DNA of 63,996 bases. Source: Flammeovirga sp. SJP92. GTDB taxonomy: Bacteria; Bacteroidota; Bacteroidia; Cytophagales; Flammeovirgaceae. Positions 44,480 through 51,863 of this stretch are shown here, piece after piece. The stretch lies in the NCBI RefSeq assembly GCF_001583495.1, contig NZ_LQAQ01000038.1:1-63996 (forward strand), given 5' to 3'. Numbering within the stretch: position 1 is the first letter of the stretch; every line of letters starts with the position of its first letter. The notes under the pieces were generated by a model. The model searched no databases. It saw only the letters and a list, made by a program, of their open reading frames with translations, and was not told the DNA's origin. The translations under genes were made by a program, and so were the position numbers.

Positions 44480-46813
44480 TTAATTATTTTGGATAAATTG
44501 TGTAGCACGAGCATAAAAGGCTTGGTTGTTTTCTTCTGAGTTTAATAGAAAATAGTAACCGATCGCTCTTTGGATTTGAAGTGATACCATAAAGTAGTTG
44601 TATTGTGCAGTGATAAATGCCAACTCATTTTCTAAAAGATTATTTTGAGCGTCTATCAGCTGAATCACTGGAATAATGCCGTTAGCGTATTCACTCTGAG
44701 AGATTTTTAAGTTCTCTTCTGCCACTACCTTGTTGGCTTTTGAGATTTCGATATTGGTCAATTCATTAATCAAAGCAATGATATTGTCATAGACCATTCT
44801 TTCCATGTCCTGCTCAAAATCATTTTTCTGAACAGTCAGCTTTTCCATCTGAATTTTTGATTTTTGCTGGTTGATGTTTCTTGTATTTTGTTGGAAGATT
44901 GGAATAGAAACATTCAAACCTACATTGTAATTGTTCAATGGAACATTTGGAAAGCCCACCGGCATTGTTGTACCCGCTCCTTCTCTTAATAAAAACTGAT
45001 TGTATTGTCCTTGTAAAGCGACTGTTGGAATAAAGCGACCATTTTTATTCAACTTATAGTTCCTCTCGACAGATTCTTTGTTGTAATGCAAACTCATCAA
45101 TTCAGGAGAGTTGGTCAACGCCTCTTGAATCAAGAACTCCGTCAATAAAAAGCGTTCATTGGGCTGATCCAACAGTTCAATTAATTGTTCATACGCTTCA
45201 TTTTGTTCTTGAACTCCAAGCAGTAAGCTGTCTTCCAAAACCAGACGTTCGTCCATTGGCAGGTTCAATAATTTATTCAATGCTAGATGCGATTGAGCAA
45301 CTGTATTTTTGGCCTCAATCATACCTTGCGTATTTTGAGCCAATTGGCTTTGGAATCTTAATACATCAGATTTTCCTCCCACTCCCATTTGAAGATTTTC
45401 TTCTGCCAATTTCAAATTTTCTTTGGTTAGCTGGAGGTTTTTCAATTGAATACTTTTGTTCGCTTCATAGATTAAAGTGTTGTAATAAGCCATCCCAACT
45501 TCCAATACTTGGTCCAATTCTAAAGCATTAAAATCTTCTCTCTGAGCTTCTAATGATAGTTGGGCCATTTTAATATTTGCTGAAGCATCCGCCGAGTAAA
45601 TAGTCTGTTTCAATTGTACATTTCCTGTCATACTATACTCAGGGTTCTGACCGAAAGACAACTCTGCCATCTCCGCATTCACATAAGTACCACCTGCATT
45701 TACACCCACTTCTGGCAAGTAATTCGACTTCGACAATCGAACTTCTTGACCTTTAATGTCAATGGATTTTCGCTCAACTTGCAACGCTAAGTTTTGATGA
45801 AGCATGATGTTCATTAAGCTTTTTAATGAGAAGCGGTGCTCTTCACCTTTGAAGTTCGATTGCATGTAGTTGTACTTTACGATTTCGCTATTCTTAAAAT
45901 TCATACCCACATACTCCGCTATATCAAGGTTGATTGTCATTCCATTTTCATAATCAATTTCTATCGGTAATTCTGATAAGTTTTGACCTCTCGTTACCGC
46001 TTCAATCGTCAATGCTATTCTTCTAAAAATCTGATCAAAATTGATATTTGGTTGATTGGTGGCCATCACACCCAACTCTAAATCTCTAACTCCGTACCCC
46101 GATAAAGATGGAAGTTGTAACTCGTTCACTTGATTGATGATCTTTTGGTAATCCTCTTCTCCTAACTGGGAAGTACTGCTAAAATAAACCGCATCTACCC
46201 CTGCTGGAATTTCTAAAGATGATGTCGTTTCATGAATTGGAATTAATGTATATTCCGCATCCATTTCAGCGAAAACTTCATCCAATTTTTGTTCTATTGG
46301 AAAAGATGTAATAAGATAATCATCCACTACAACTCCCAAGTTCTTATAATTAGCTAACGAATAGAATGACTCTACATCACCTTTCATTGAGAAAGGAGTA
46401 ATAAAGTAAGTAAAGTTATCAATGCCTGAAGTTTCATTTTGGCTAGATAATTCTACAAAATCCTGATTGACAAAACCTGCCAAGATCGTTGGAATTTCAA
46501 ACGTAATGTTCTCTTCATAAAACATCAACGCATTGGTAGGACCAAAAGCGATAATCATATCACAATCCTCGGCTATAAGGCTATCATATTGCGTTTTTGC
46601 AAGCGATGGATCATAACTATTAAAAACTGCTTCAGTAAATACAACATGATATTGATGTCCTAAAAGCGACAGAATTTCATCTTTCATAGTCATACCCAAA
46701 GCATCTGACTGTAAAGATTCTTTTTCGGCTAAAACGCCAATTTTGATTTGGTCTTGCCCCATTAAAACGGAACTGTAGCAAACAATAAAAATGAATAGTA
46801 GTAAATTTTTCAT
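44480..46813 (-). CDS. TolC-type outer-membrane factor fused to an N-terminal ABC substrate-binding-like domain
   Basis: 777 residues; ordinary TolC-type factors have about 420-500. After a signal peptide (MKNLLLFIFIVCYSSVLMGQ) comes a periplasmic-binding-protein-like domain (about 22-310): IKIGVLAEKESLQ, CDMIIAFGPTNALMFYEE, IPTILAGFVNQDFVE, NLGVVVDDYLI, VDAVYFSSTSQLGEE. It looks like the ABC_sub_bind family that binds small ligands such as aromatic amino acids. The outer-membrane factor part (about 330-770) has paired coiled-coil hairpins (SIQLKNLQLTKENLKLAEENLQMGVGGKSDVLRFQSQLAQ). It is the first large gene of operon B, with adaptor and permease following. The fused domain may sense or deliver cargo (inference). 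Confidence 0.85.
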   Translation of the reverse strand: MKNLLLFIFIVCYSSVLMGQDQIKIGVLAEKESLQSDALGMTMKDEILSLLGHQYHVVFTEAVFNSYDPSLAKTQYDSLIAEDCDMIIAFGPTNALMFYEENITFEIPTILAGFVNQDFVELSSQNETSGIDNFTYFITPFSMKGDVESFYSLANYKNLGVVVDDYLITSFPIEQKLDEVFAEMDAEYTLIPIHETTSSLEIPAGVDAVYFSSTSQLGEEDYQKIINQVNELQLPSLSGYGVRDLELGVMATNQPNINFDQIFRRIALTIEAVTRGQNLSELPIEIDYENGMTINLDIAEYVGMNFKNSEIVKYNYMQSNFKGEEHRFSLKSLMNIMLHQNLALQVERKSIDIKGQEVRLSKSNYLPEVGVNAGGTYVNAEMAELSFGQNPEYSMTGNVQLKQTIYSADASANIKMAQLSLEAQREDFNALELDQVLEVGMAYYNTLIYEANKSIQLKNLQLTKENLKLAEENLQMGVGGKSDVLRFQSQLAQNTQGMIEAKNTVAQSHLALNKLLNLPMDERLVLEDSLLLGVQEQNEAYEQLIELLDQPNERFLLTEFLIQEALTNSPELMSLHYNKESVERNYKLNKNGRFIPTVALQGQYNQFLLREGAGTTMPVGFPNVPLNNYNVGLNVSIPIFQQNTRNINQQKSKIQMEKLTVQKNDFEQDMERMVYDNIIALINELTNIEISKANKVVAEENLKISQSEYANGIIPVIQLIDAQNNLLENELAFITAQYNYFMVSLQIQRAIGYYFLLNSEENNQAFYARATQFIQNN

Positions 46814-46831
46814 GATAGAGATTAATATTAA

Positions 46832-46849
46832 GTTTCCATGAAAGGAAAC
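46832..46849 (-). promoter_or_regulatory. GTTTC-N8-GAAAC palindrome, start-proximal (operon B)
   Basis: GTTTCC-ATGAAA-GGAAAC lies 18 bp upstream of the outer-membrane factor start codon, in the same position as the 36852 copy in operon A. Confidence 0.75.
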
Positions 46850-46964
46850 TAAAAGGCAATAAGTTTCTGCTTCATGTCTTGTTAGACAAAAAGGAGGTTA
46901 AAAGAATTAAGTTTTTATTTTTACATCACAAGTATTCACCGAAAGGCGACACTGGAATAAGTTT

Positions 46965-47048
46965 CTAAATAGTAATGATCACAGCTACAATGGAAATAAG
47001 TGCCAATGGAATGTAGCGTTTTACCCAAAATAGAATTTCATTTTTCAT
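46965..47048 (-). CDS. 27-residue membrane micropeptide of operon B
   Basis: It begins MKNEI, has KRY at 10-12 and then a long hydrophobic stretch (YIPLALISIVAVIITI), stopping with TAG. It is homologous over its full length to the 27-codon frame at 36955-37038. It lies between the regulator gene (ends 47128) and the efflux genes, starting 19 bp below a GTTTC-N8-GAAAC palindrome. A single-span peptide beside an RND pump invites comparison in size and place with AcrZ, but there is no sequence similarity to claim. Confidence 0.68.
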   Translation of the reverse strand: MKNEILFWVKRYIPLALISIVAVIITI

Positions 47049-47067
47049 ATTGTAAATGTTTTATTTA

Positions 47068-47085
47068 GTTTCCTTTTAAAGAAAC
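47068..47085 (-). promoter_or_regulatory. GTTTC-N8-GAAAC palindrome upstream of micropeptide B
   Basis: GTTTCCTTTTAAAGAAAC within TTTAGTTTCC. It lies between the regulator's stop codon (47128) and the micropeptide start (47048). Confidence 0.72.
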
Positions 47086-47127
47086 CAAAAAGATACAGAA
47101 ATTGATTAATAGTGGTATAGAAAAATA

Positions 47128-47577
47128 TTATTTTTTATTATGCTTATCGTTGAGTTTTAGCAAAGAAGTAATAACATCTGAATTAAAATGAATGATTCTA
47201 TTGATCAAATCATCAATCTCTTTATCACTTTCTGAGGTTCTAAACTCACTTAACCTTCTGATTTGTGAATTTTGATCCATTAAGCCATTCACAACCAGCT
47301 TAATGTATTCTTCTAATCCATGAGCATCCAAATAAAACAAACGTTTACGTGAAGAAGCTGGATCTTGGATAAAATTTACTCTGCGAACAGCAATCAGTAT
47401 TTTAAGCATTTTACTTACTGCTCCTTTAGATGAATCAGCCAATTCAATAATATCTTCAAATGTCAGATATTTTTCATTTGAGATATAAAAAATACCGATA
47501 ATTCTTACAGCCAATGGTGGCAAACCATCTAGTTTATGCGCTTCCACAAATTCATCTAATACTACTTTCTTATCCAT
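47128..47577 (-). CDS. GbsR/MarR-type transcriptional regulator
   Basis: 149 residues, cytoplasmic. A winged-helix domain (about 18-95) has GLPPLAVRIIGIFYIS, LTFEDIIELADSSKGAVSKMLKIL as the helix-turn-helix with the Ser-Lys-Gly-x-Val-Ser recognition motif, and a wing with FIQDPASSRKRLFYLD, typical of GbsR-like members of the MarR superfamily. The C-terminal helices (about 96-149) would form the dimer. The gene has four GTTTC-N8-GAAAC palindromes upstream and operon B just downstream on the same strand. That makes it the likely binder of this palindrome and an autoregulated repressor of both operons (inference). GbsR regulators sense small ligands. Confidence 0.85.
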   Translation of the reverse strand: MDKKVVLDEFVEAHKLDGLPPLAVRIIGIFYISNEKYLTFEDIIELADSSKGAVSKMLKILIAVRRVNFIQDPASSRKRLFYLDAHGLEEYIKLVVNGLMDQNSQIRRLSEFRTSESDKEIDDLINRIIHFNSDVITSLLKLNDKHNKK

Positions 47578-47609
47578 TCTAATTTCTTTATTGATTTAAG
47601 GTTAAATTA

Positions 47610-47627
47610 GTTTCCAATTTCAGAAAC
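47610..47627 (-). promoter_or_regulatory. GTTTC-N8-GAAAC palindrome, start-proximal (regulator)
   Basis: GTTTCCAATTTCAGAAAC lies 32 bp upstream of the regulator start codon. Confidence 0.7.
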
Positions 47628-47722
47628 AAAAATAATACGATTAAATCACAATTTTAATTTTTATCTCCACTTTTTAATTCTTGAAATAAAAATTTCACTT
47701 CCGATGAAGTAACTTAACAATG

Positions 47723-47785
47723 CAAAGATGATAATTAGTTTCCTAATAAAGAAACTTAATAAAATTCATTAACATCTTTATTTCA
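47723..47785 (-). promoter_or_regulatory. Promoter module with GTTTC-N8-GAAAC operator (regulator, proximal)
   Basis: The palindrome is 47738-47755 and the minus-strand -7-like box CATCTTTG lies 7 bp below it (47723-47730), the same spacing as at 37283 and 47971. The flank above also resembles the other modules (AATTCATTAACA on the plus strand). Confidence 0.62.
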
Positions 47786-47944
47786 TAATTAAAAAAAATA
47801 CCAACTGCATTAACATGAAGAATCAATAAATGATACAACCTTCATAATCAACGTTATTTCCACTAATATTAAAACTAACTCAATATCAATTGATCATAAA
47901 CATTGCTATTTTTTTCAACTAAAATTAATATTTCAAATCTAATT

Positions 47945-47962
47945 GTTTCCTCTTTTAGAAAC
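47945..47962 (-). promoter_or_regulatory. GTTTC-N8-GAAAC palindrome, downstream of distal promoter
   Basis: GTTTCCTCTTTTAGAAAC. It lies 41 bp below the copy at 47986, roughly where transcription from the CATATTTG box should begin. Confidence 0.68.
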
Positions 47963-47970
47963 TGACAACA

Positions 47971-48030
47971 CAAATATGATATTTAGTTTCCTAAATTAGA
48001 AACTTCATTCATTTGTATTAACAATAAACA
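47971..48030 (-). promoter_or_regulatory. Promoter module with GTTTC-N8-GAAAC operator (regulator, distal)
   Basis: The palindrome is 47986-48003 (GTTTCCTAAATTAGAAAC), with CATATTTG on the minus strand 7 bp below (47971-47978). GACAACACAAATATG here matches GACAATACAAATATG at 37276-37290, so two promoters 10 kb apart are nearly identical. Confidence 0.65.
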
Positions 48031-48171
48031 CATGAGAAAGCCTCTTTTAACATTGTATAAATACACAAATCAAAATATTCCCATAGCTTTACATTACTCT
48101 TTTTAAATTGATCTTGTTATCAAACGATAAGATTTTTGGTAACAGTAAACTCTCAAACTTTATAAATAATA

Positions 48172-48828
48172 ATGCAAAATCTAACAGAGGAAGAATTACA
48201 AGAACTTGAAAAACAACTCAGCTGTCCTGAAGGAGACAACGGAATCAATGTTGGCAATATCATGAATGAATCCAATATCAATATGACACTAAGTGGTATT
48301 GAGGCGATGGATATTCAAAATCAAGATAAAATACTAGAACTCGGTCATGGAAACTGCGGTCATCTATATAAAATTCTAGAGAAAGCAGAAAATGTAGAGT
48401 ATACAGGTTTAGAGATTTCTAAAACAATGTGGCAATATTGTAAGGAAAATTACACTGATACTACTGCTTCATTTTTGCTATACGAAGGGCAGACAATTCC
48501 TTTTGAAGAGAACCAATTTGACTTTGTATTGAGTGTCAATAATGTCTATTTCTGGGCTGAACCCTTTGCATTTATCAAAGAAATTGAAAAAGTGCTGAAA
48601 GTTGGGGGAAGTTGTATCATCAGTTTTGCTCAGAAAAGTTTTATGGAAAAACTACCTTTCGTAAGAGATAAATTCACATTGTATGATGATCAGGCTATTC
48701 GAAATTTAGTGGCTGATACGAATTTACAAGTCGAAAGTATTCAATCTTTTAGTGATATAGTCACTAGTAAATTAGGAGATAGTGTCAATAGACTTTATGG
48801 TGTAGCGGTATTGAAAAAGAAGGCATAA
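48172..48828 (+). CDS. Class I SAM-dependent methyltransferase
   Basis: 218 residues, soluble. The Rossmann-type methyltransferase motif I is KILELGHGNCGHL (about 56-68), with YTGLEISKTMW as the acidic motif II, FDFVLSVNNVYFWAEP as motif IV and VLKVGGSCIISFAQKS as motif VI. The N-terminus (LTEEELQELEKQLSCPEG) matches a subgroup of small-molecule methyltransferases of Bacteroidota. The substrate is unknown. It is divergent from the GbsR-type regulator, whose palindromes lie about 170 bp away, so shared control is possible but not shown. Confidence 0.82.
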   Translation: MQNLTEEELQELEKQLSCPEGDNGINVGNIMNESNINMTLSGIEAMDIQNQDKILELGHGNCGHLYKILEKAENVEYTGLEISKTMWQYCKENYTDTTASFLLYEGQTIPFEENQFDFVLSVNNVYFWAEPFAFIKEIEKVLKVGGSCIISFAQKSFMEKLPFVRDKFTLYDDQAIRNLVADTNLQVESIQSFSDIVTSKLGDSVNRLYGVAVLKKKA

Positions 48829-48887
48829 ATAGATTGTGAATCTCCTTTTCAATTACTTTCTAATACTATTTTGAAGACAAGAGCGAA

Positions 48888-48921
48888 CCGTGTGAACCTG
48901 CAATTAAGTATGTTCACACGG
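48888..48921. terminator. Perfect inverted repeat after methyltransferase gene
   Basis: Arms CCGTGTGAAC and GTTCACACGG with a 14-base loop lie 60 bp after the stop. There is no strong T run, so this could be a terminator or a binding site. Confidence 0.5.
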
Positions 48922-48978
48922 TAATTCTACCATCAACTTCTATTTCATTAAAAAAGCAAGAATTATTGTGGTCCTTTA

Positions 48979-49000
48979 TTTTTTTACCATAGGTTAAATT
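48979..49000. promoter_or_regulatory. Shared palindrome upstream of SDR gene
   Basis: TTTTTACC-ATAG-GTTAAATT at 48981-49000 is an imperfect copy of the perfect palindrome at 51795-51814. It lies 58 bp upstream of the dehydrogenase start codon. Confidence 0.55.
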
Positions 49001-49057
49001 TTTCCTCCTACGACTTCTTCAACTTTGTGTTATCGTTAATCTCAATCACATATCACA

Positions 49058-49837
49058 ATGAAAAAAGTCGCATTAATAACAGGAGCAGCAGGAGGAATCG
49101 GAAAAGAATTTGCTAAAATACACTCTTCAAGAGGTGGAGATATTGTAGCAGTAGATCTTAATACTGAAGGCCTTTTACAACTAAAGAAAGAACTTGGCGG
49201 AGGTCAAAATAATACTCAGATATACACAATTGCCAAGAACCTTACCCACCCTGATGCCACTCGTGAAATTTACGAAGAAGTCAAAGCACAAGGAATAGAA
49301 ATCGATTACCTCATAAACAATGCTGGTTTTGGAGGCATAGGGAAATTCCATCAAAGAGCGTGGGAAAAAGACCTTGCTATGATTCAAGTCAATATTCTTG
49401 CCCTTACTTCTCTTACACGCTTTTTCTTACCTGATTTTATAGAAAGAAATTCAGGGAAAATCTTAAATGTTTCTTCTACGGTAAGTCTTGTACCTGGACC
49501 TATGCAGGCTGTTTATTTTGCAAGTAAAGCCTATGTTACTTCTTTTACCAATTCAATTTCTGGTGAATTAATGGGAACTGGAGTGAGTGCTACAGCCCTC
49601 TTGCCAGGTGCCACTCAAACCGGTTTTGGAGCGAGTTCAGGAATGGACAAAACAAGTATTTACAGAAAACCTGCTAGTGCAAACGATGTGGCACGTGATG
49701 GTTATCAAGCCATGCTGGAGGGAAAATTAGAAATTATCTCTGGTCTCCCTTGGTCACAAAGAATGCAACTTTCCATTACGCCTTTGCTACCAAAAAAGAT
49801 GGTGGTAGAAATGGTTAGAAAACAACAAGACGTTTAA
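49058..49837 (+). CDS. Short-chain dehydrogenase/reductase (SDR)
   Basis: 259 residues, the usual length for a classical SDR. The cofactor motif TGAAGGIG covers 8-15, NNAG 87-90, the catalytic Ser is in NVSST (139-140) and the YxxxK pair is Tyr153/Lys157 in YFASKAYV. Asp33 after the second strand (VAVDLN) suggests NAD(H) preference, although SDRs of this type vary. The substrate is unknown. It opens a group of redox and hydrolase genes and shares an upstream palindrome with the hydrolase at 51864. Confidence 0.88.
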   Translation: MKKVALITGAAGGIGKEFAKIHSSRGGDIVAVDLNTEGLLQLKKELGGGQNNTQIYTIAKNLTHPDATREIYEEVKAQGIEIDYLINNAGFGGIGKFHQRAWEKDLAMIQVNILALTSLTRFFLPDFIERNSGKILNVSSTVSLVPGPMQAVYFASKAYVTSFTNSISGELMGTGVSATALLPGATQTGFGASSGMDKTSIYRKPASANDVARDGYQAMLEGKLEIISGLPWSQRMQLSITPLLPKKMVVEMVRKQQDV

Positions 49838-49914
49838 GTCAAAATACATACTTCTCTCTTCTGAATTGATGAGAAATAAAATATTTATTCTTCAATAAGT
49901 ACCTGGCAAAAAAA

Positions 49915-50010
49915 ACAGATGTTTCGTGCACCATAATTAAAACTATGGGCAGATGATAGTTCAGTTCACTTCATCAAGTCTGAAGTGTTGGTGCTCACTA
50001 TTTTGTCCCA
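49915..50010. repeat. Intergenic palindromic repeat
   Basis: GTGCACCATAATTAAAACTATGGGCAG and TCATCAAGTCTGAAGTG are inverted versions of modules seen at 13675-13740 and 16340-16400. It lies between the SDR and aldehyde dehydrogenase genes. Confidence 0.65.
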
Positions 50011-50043
50011 GTACTTAAAAACTCAATCTAAAAAAATAACACC

Positions 50044-51423
50044 ATGGAAATCACAACTTTTGAAACAGAGATCAAAGAACTTGTAGCAAATCAAAGAACG
50101 TATTTTAAGAGCAATGCCACTCGACCTGTTGAATTTAGAATTTCTCAATTGTTAAAATTAAAACAACTGTTGTTGGAATATGAGGATGAAATGCACGATG
50201 CCATTTTCAAAGATTTTGGCAAATCAAAATATGAAAATCAACTGACAGAGTTTTTTCCTTTGATAGATGAAATCAATATTGCTGTCAAAAATTTAAGAAA
50301 ATGGGTGAAGCACCGTAAGGTTTCAACAAATTTGATCAACTTCCCCGCAAAAAGTTATTTGGTACCGGAACCATTGGGCGTAACGTTAGTGATTGGTGCT
50401 TGGAATTTTCCTTACAATTTGTCGCTCACCCCACTTGTAGGTTCTATGGCGGCTGGAAATACTACGATTGTAAAGCCTAGTGAACTTCCTGCCGAAACAA
50501 GTAAAATCATGGCCAAAATCATAAATGAGAATTTTGACCCTGCCTATATCTGTGTTGTTGAAGGTGATATTCCTGAAACCACTGCTATTTTAGCACAACG
50601 TTATGATAAGATTTTCTTTACAGGAAGCCCCAAAGTGGGTAAGATTGTACATAAAGCGGCAGCGGAACACCTAACCAATGTTACTTTAGAATTAGGAGGT
50701 AAAAACCCTGTAATTTTTGCAAAAGACTGTGCTTTAAAAACCAGTGTAAAAAGAATGATCTGGGCAAAATTTGTCAATTCTGGTCAACTTTGTATCACAG
50801 CTGATTACGCTTTAGTACATAAAGATATTAAAGATGAATTTCTGAAAATTGCCGTAGAGGAAATCAAAAAGCATCATTTTTCGAAAGAGAGAGCCAATTA
50901 TGTAAAAATCATCAACCATGCAAACCTAGAAAGACTTGCCAAACTGATAGATCCTGAAAAAGTGTATTATGGTGGAAAAGTAGACCGAGATATGCGTGTG
51001 GTTTATCCAACAATTATGACTGATGTAAAGCTGGATGATGCCGTAATGCAAGACGAGATCTTTGGTCCAATTCTTCCCGTTATTGAATATGAAACAATGG
51101 AAGAAGCTTTTGAAATTATTAAAACTTTTGAAAAACCATTGGCCGCCTACCTATTCTCTGACAGTGCTGAAACCAAAGACCGTTTCCTACATGAAATTCC
51201 GTTTGGTGGTGGTTGTATTAATGATTGTGTGATGCAAAATACCAACCCTAATCTTCCGTTTGGAGGCGTAGGTCAAAGTGGAATGGGCAGGTATCATGGT
51301 AAATTTAGTTTTGAATGCTTCTCTCACTTTAAAGCGGTATTGGATAAACCAACTGCTATTGAAACGAACTTAAAATACTATGGCTATTCTGAAAAGAAAA
51401 TGAAAGTGTTTAAGATGCTTTAA
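50044..51423 (+). CDS. Aldehyde dehydrogenase
   Basis: 459 residues, resembling the shorter class-3-type aldehyde dehydrogenases. Asn121 (GAWNFPYN), Glu216 (LELGGKNP) and catalytic Cys250 (NSGQLCITADY) are all present, and the C-terminal part has DEIFGPILPVIEY and PFGGVGQSGMGRYHGK. It oxidises aldehydes to acids with NAD(P). Its stop codon overlaps the start of the next gene (TAATG), so the two are coupled. Position among SDR, hydrolase and nitroreductase genes suggests handling of reactive carbonyls (inference). Confidence 0.92.
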   Translation: MEITTFETEIKELVANQRTYFKSNATRPVEFRISQLLKLKQLLLEYEDEMHDAIFKDFGKSKYENQLTEFFPLIDEINIAVKNLRKWVKHRKVSTNLINFPAKSYLVPEPLGVTLVIGAWNFPYNLSLTPLVGSMAAGNTTIVKPSELPAETSKIMAKIINENFDPAYICVVEGDIPETTAILAQRYDKIFFTGSPKVGKIVHKAAAEHLTNVTLELGGKNPVIFAKDCALKTSVKRMIWAKFVNSGQLCITADYALVHKDIKDEFLKIAVEEIKKHHFSKERANYVKIINHANLERLAKLIDPEKVYYGGKVDRDMRVVYPTIMTDVKLDDAVMQDEIFGPILPVIEYETMEEAFEIIKTFEKPLAAYLFSDSAETKDRFLHEIPFGGGCINDCVMQNTNPNLPFGGVGQSGMGRYHGKFSFECFSHFKAVLDKPTAIETNLKYYGYSEKKMKVFKML

Positions 51424-51692
51424 TGCCAATGAATACTTTAAATCATAAAAAAGCGGAAGGCGGTAAGCGGAAAAAAATCGCCTTCGCTTTTCTAATGGGA
51501 TTGATCACTACTTTCATCATTTCATTTACAATTGTCTCCATCAACATAGGTTTTAATGAATTATTTCTTACAATCTGGATTCGGTCTTGGATGACAGCCT
51601 ATGCGTTGGTCATTCCTACAATTTTGTTTGTCGCACCTGCTGTACAAAAGGTAATAGATCGTTTATTTGAAACATCGAACACATCAATTTGA
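51423..51692 (+). CDS. DUF2798-type membrane protein
   Basis: 89 residues with two predicted helices: IAFAFLMGLITTFIISFTIVS and a second around WMTAYALVIPTILFVAPAV, the DUF2798 pattern. The start overlaps the aldehyde dehydrogenase stop by one base (TAATG), indicating translational coupling. Function unknown. A hairpin terminator follows at 51717. Confidence 0.75.
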   Translation: MPMNTLNHKKAEGGKRKKIAFAFLMGLITTFIISFTIVSINIGFNELFLTIWIRSWMTAYALVIPTILFVAPAVQKVIDRLFETSNTSI

Positions 51693-51715
51693 GAATACGA
51701 AGATGATTCTTTTCA

Positions 51716-51750
51716 TAAAAGCTGAAGCTCTAAAATAGTTTCAGCTTTTG
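51716..51750 (+). terminator. Terminator of the aldehyde dehydrogenase operon
   Basis: AAAAGCTGAAGC and GTTTCAGCTTTT pair around TCTAAAATA, followed by a T-rich stretch. Confidence 0.75.
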
Positions 51751-51794
51751 TGTTTTTCAGGCCACTTTTTCAAAAATTAAAATAGTGAAATACG

Positions 51795-51814
51795 TTTTTA
51801 CCATAGGGTAAAAA
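51795..51814. promoter_or_regulatory. Perfect operator-like palindrome upstream of hydrolase
   Basis: TTTTTACC-ATAG-GGTAAAAA, 8-bp perfect arms with a 4-bp centre, lies 50 bp upstream of the hydrolase start. A second, imperfect copy precedes the SDR gene at 48981. It is probably the site of one dimeric repressor. Confidence 0.65.
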
Positions 51815-51863
51815 ATAATAATGGAGATGTGCTGAAATTTGTATCAATCAAAATCCAAACGAT

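Noticed and set aside
48032-48106. A 24-codon plus-strand frame just beyond the distal regulator palindrome
   Set aside because: Unlike the 27-codon micropeptides it has no homologous partner at the matching place of the other modules.
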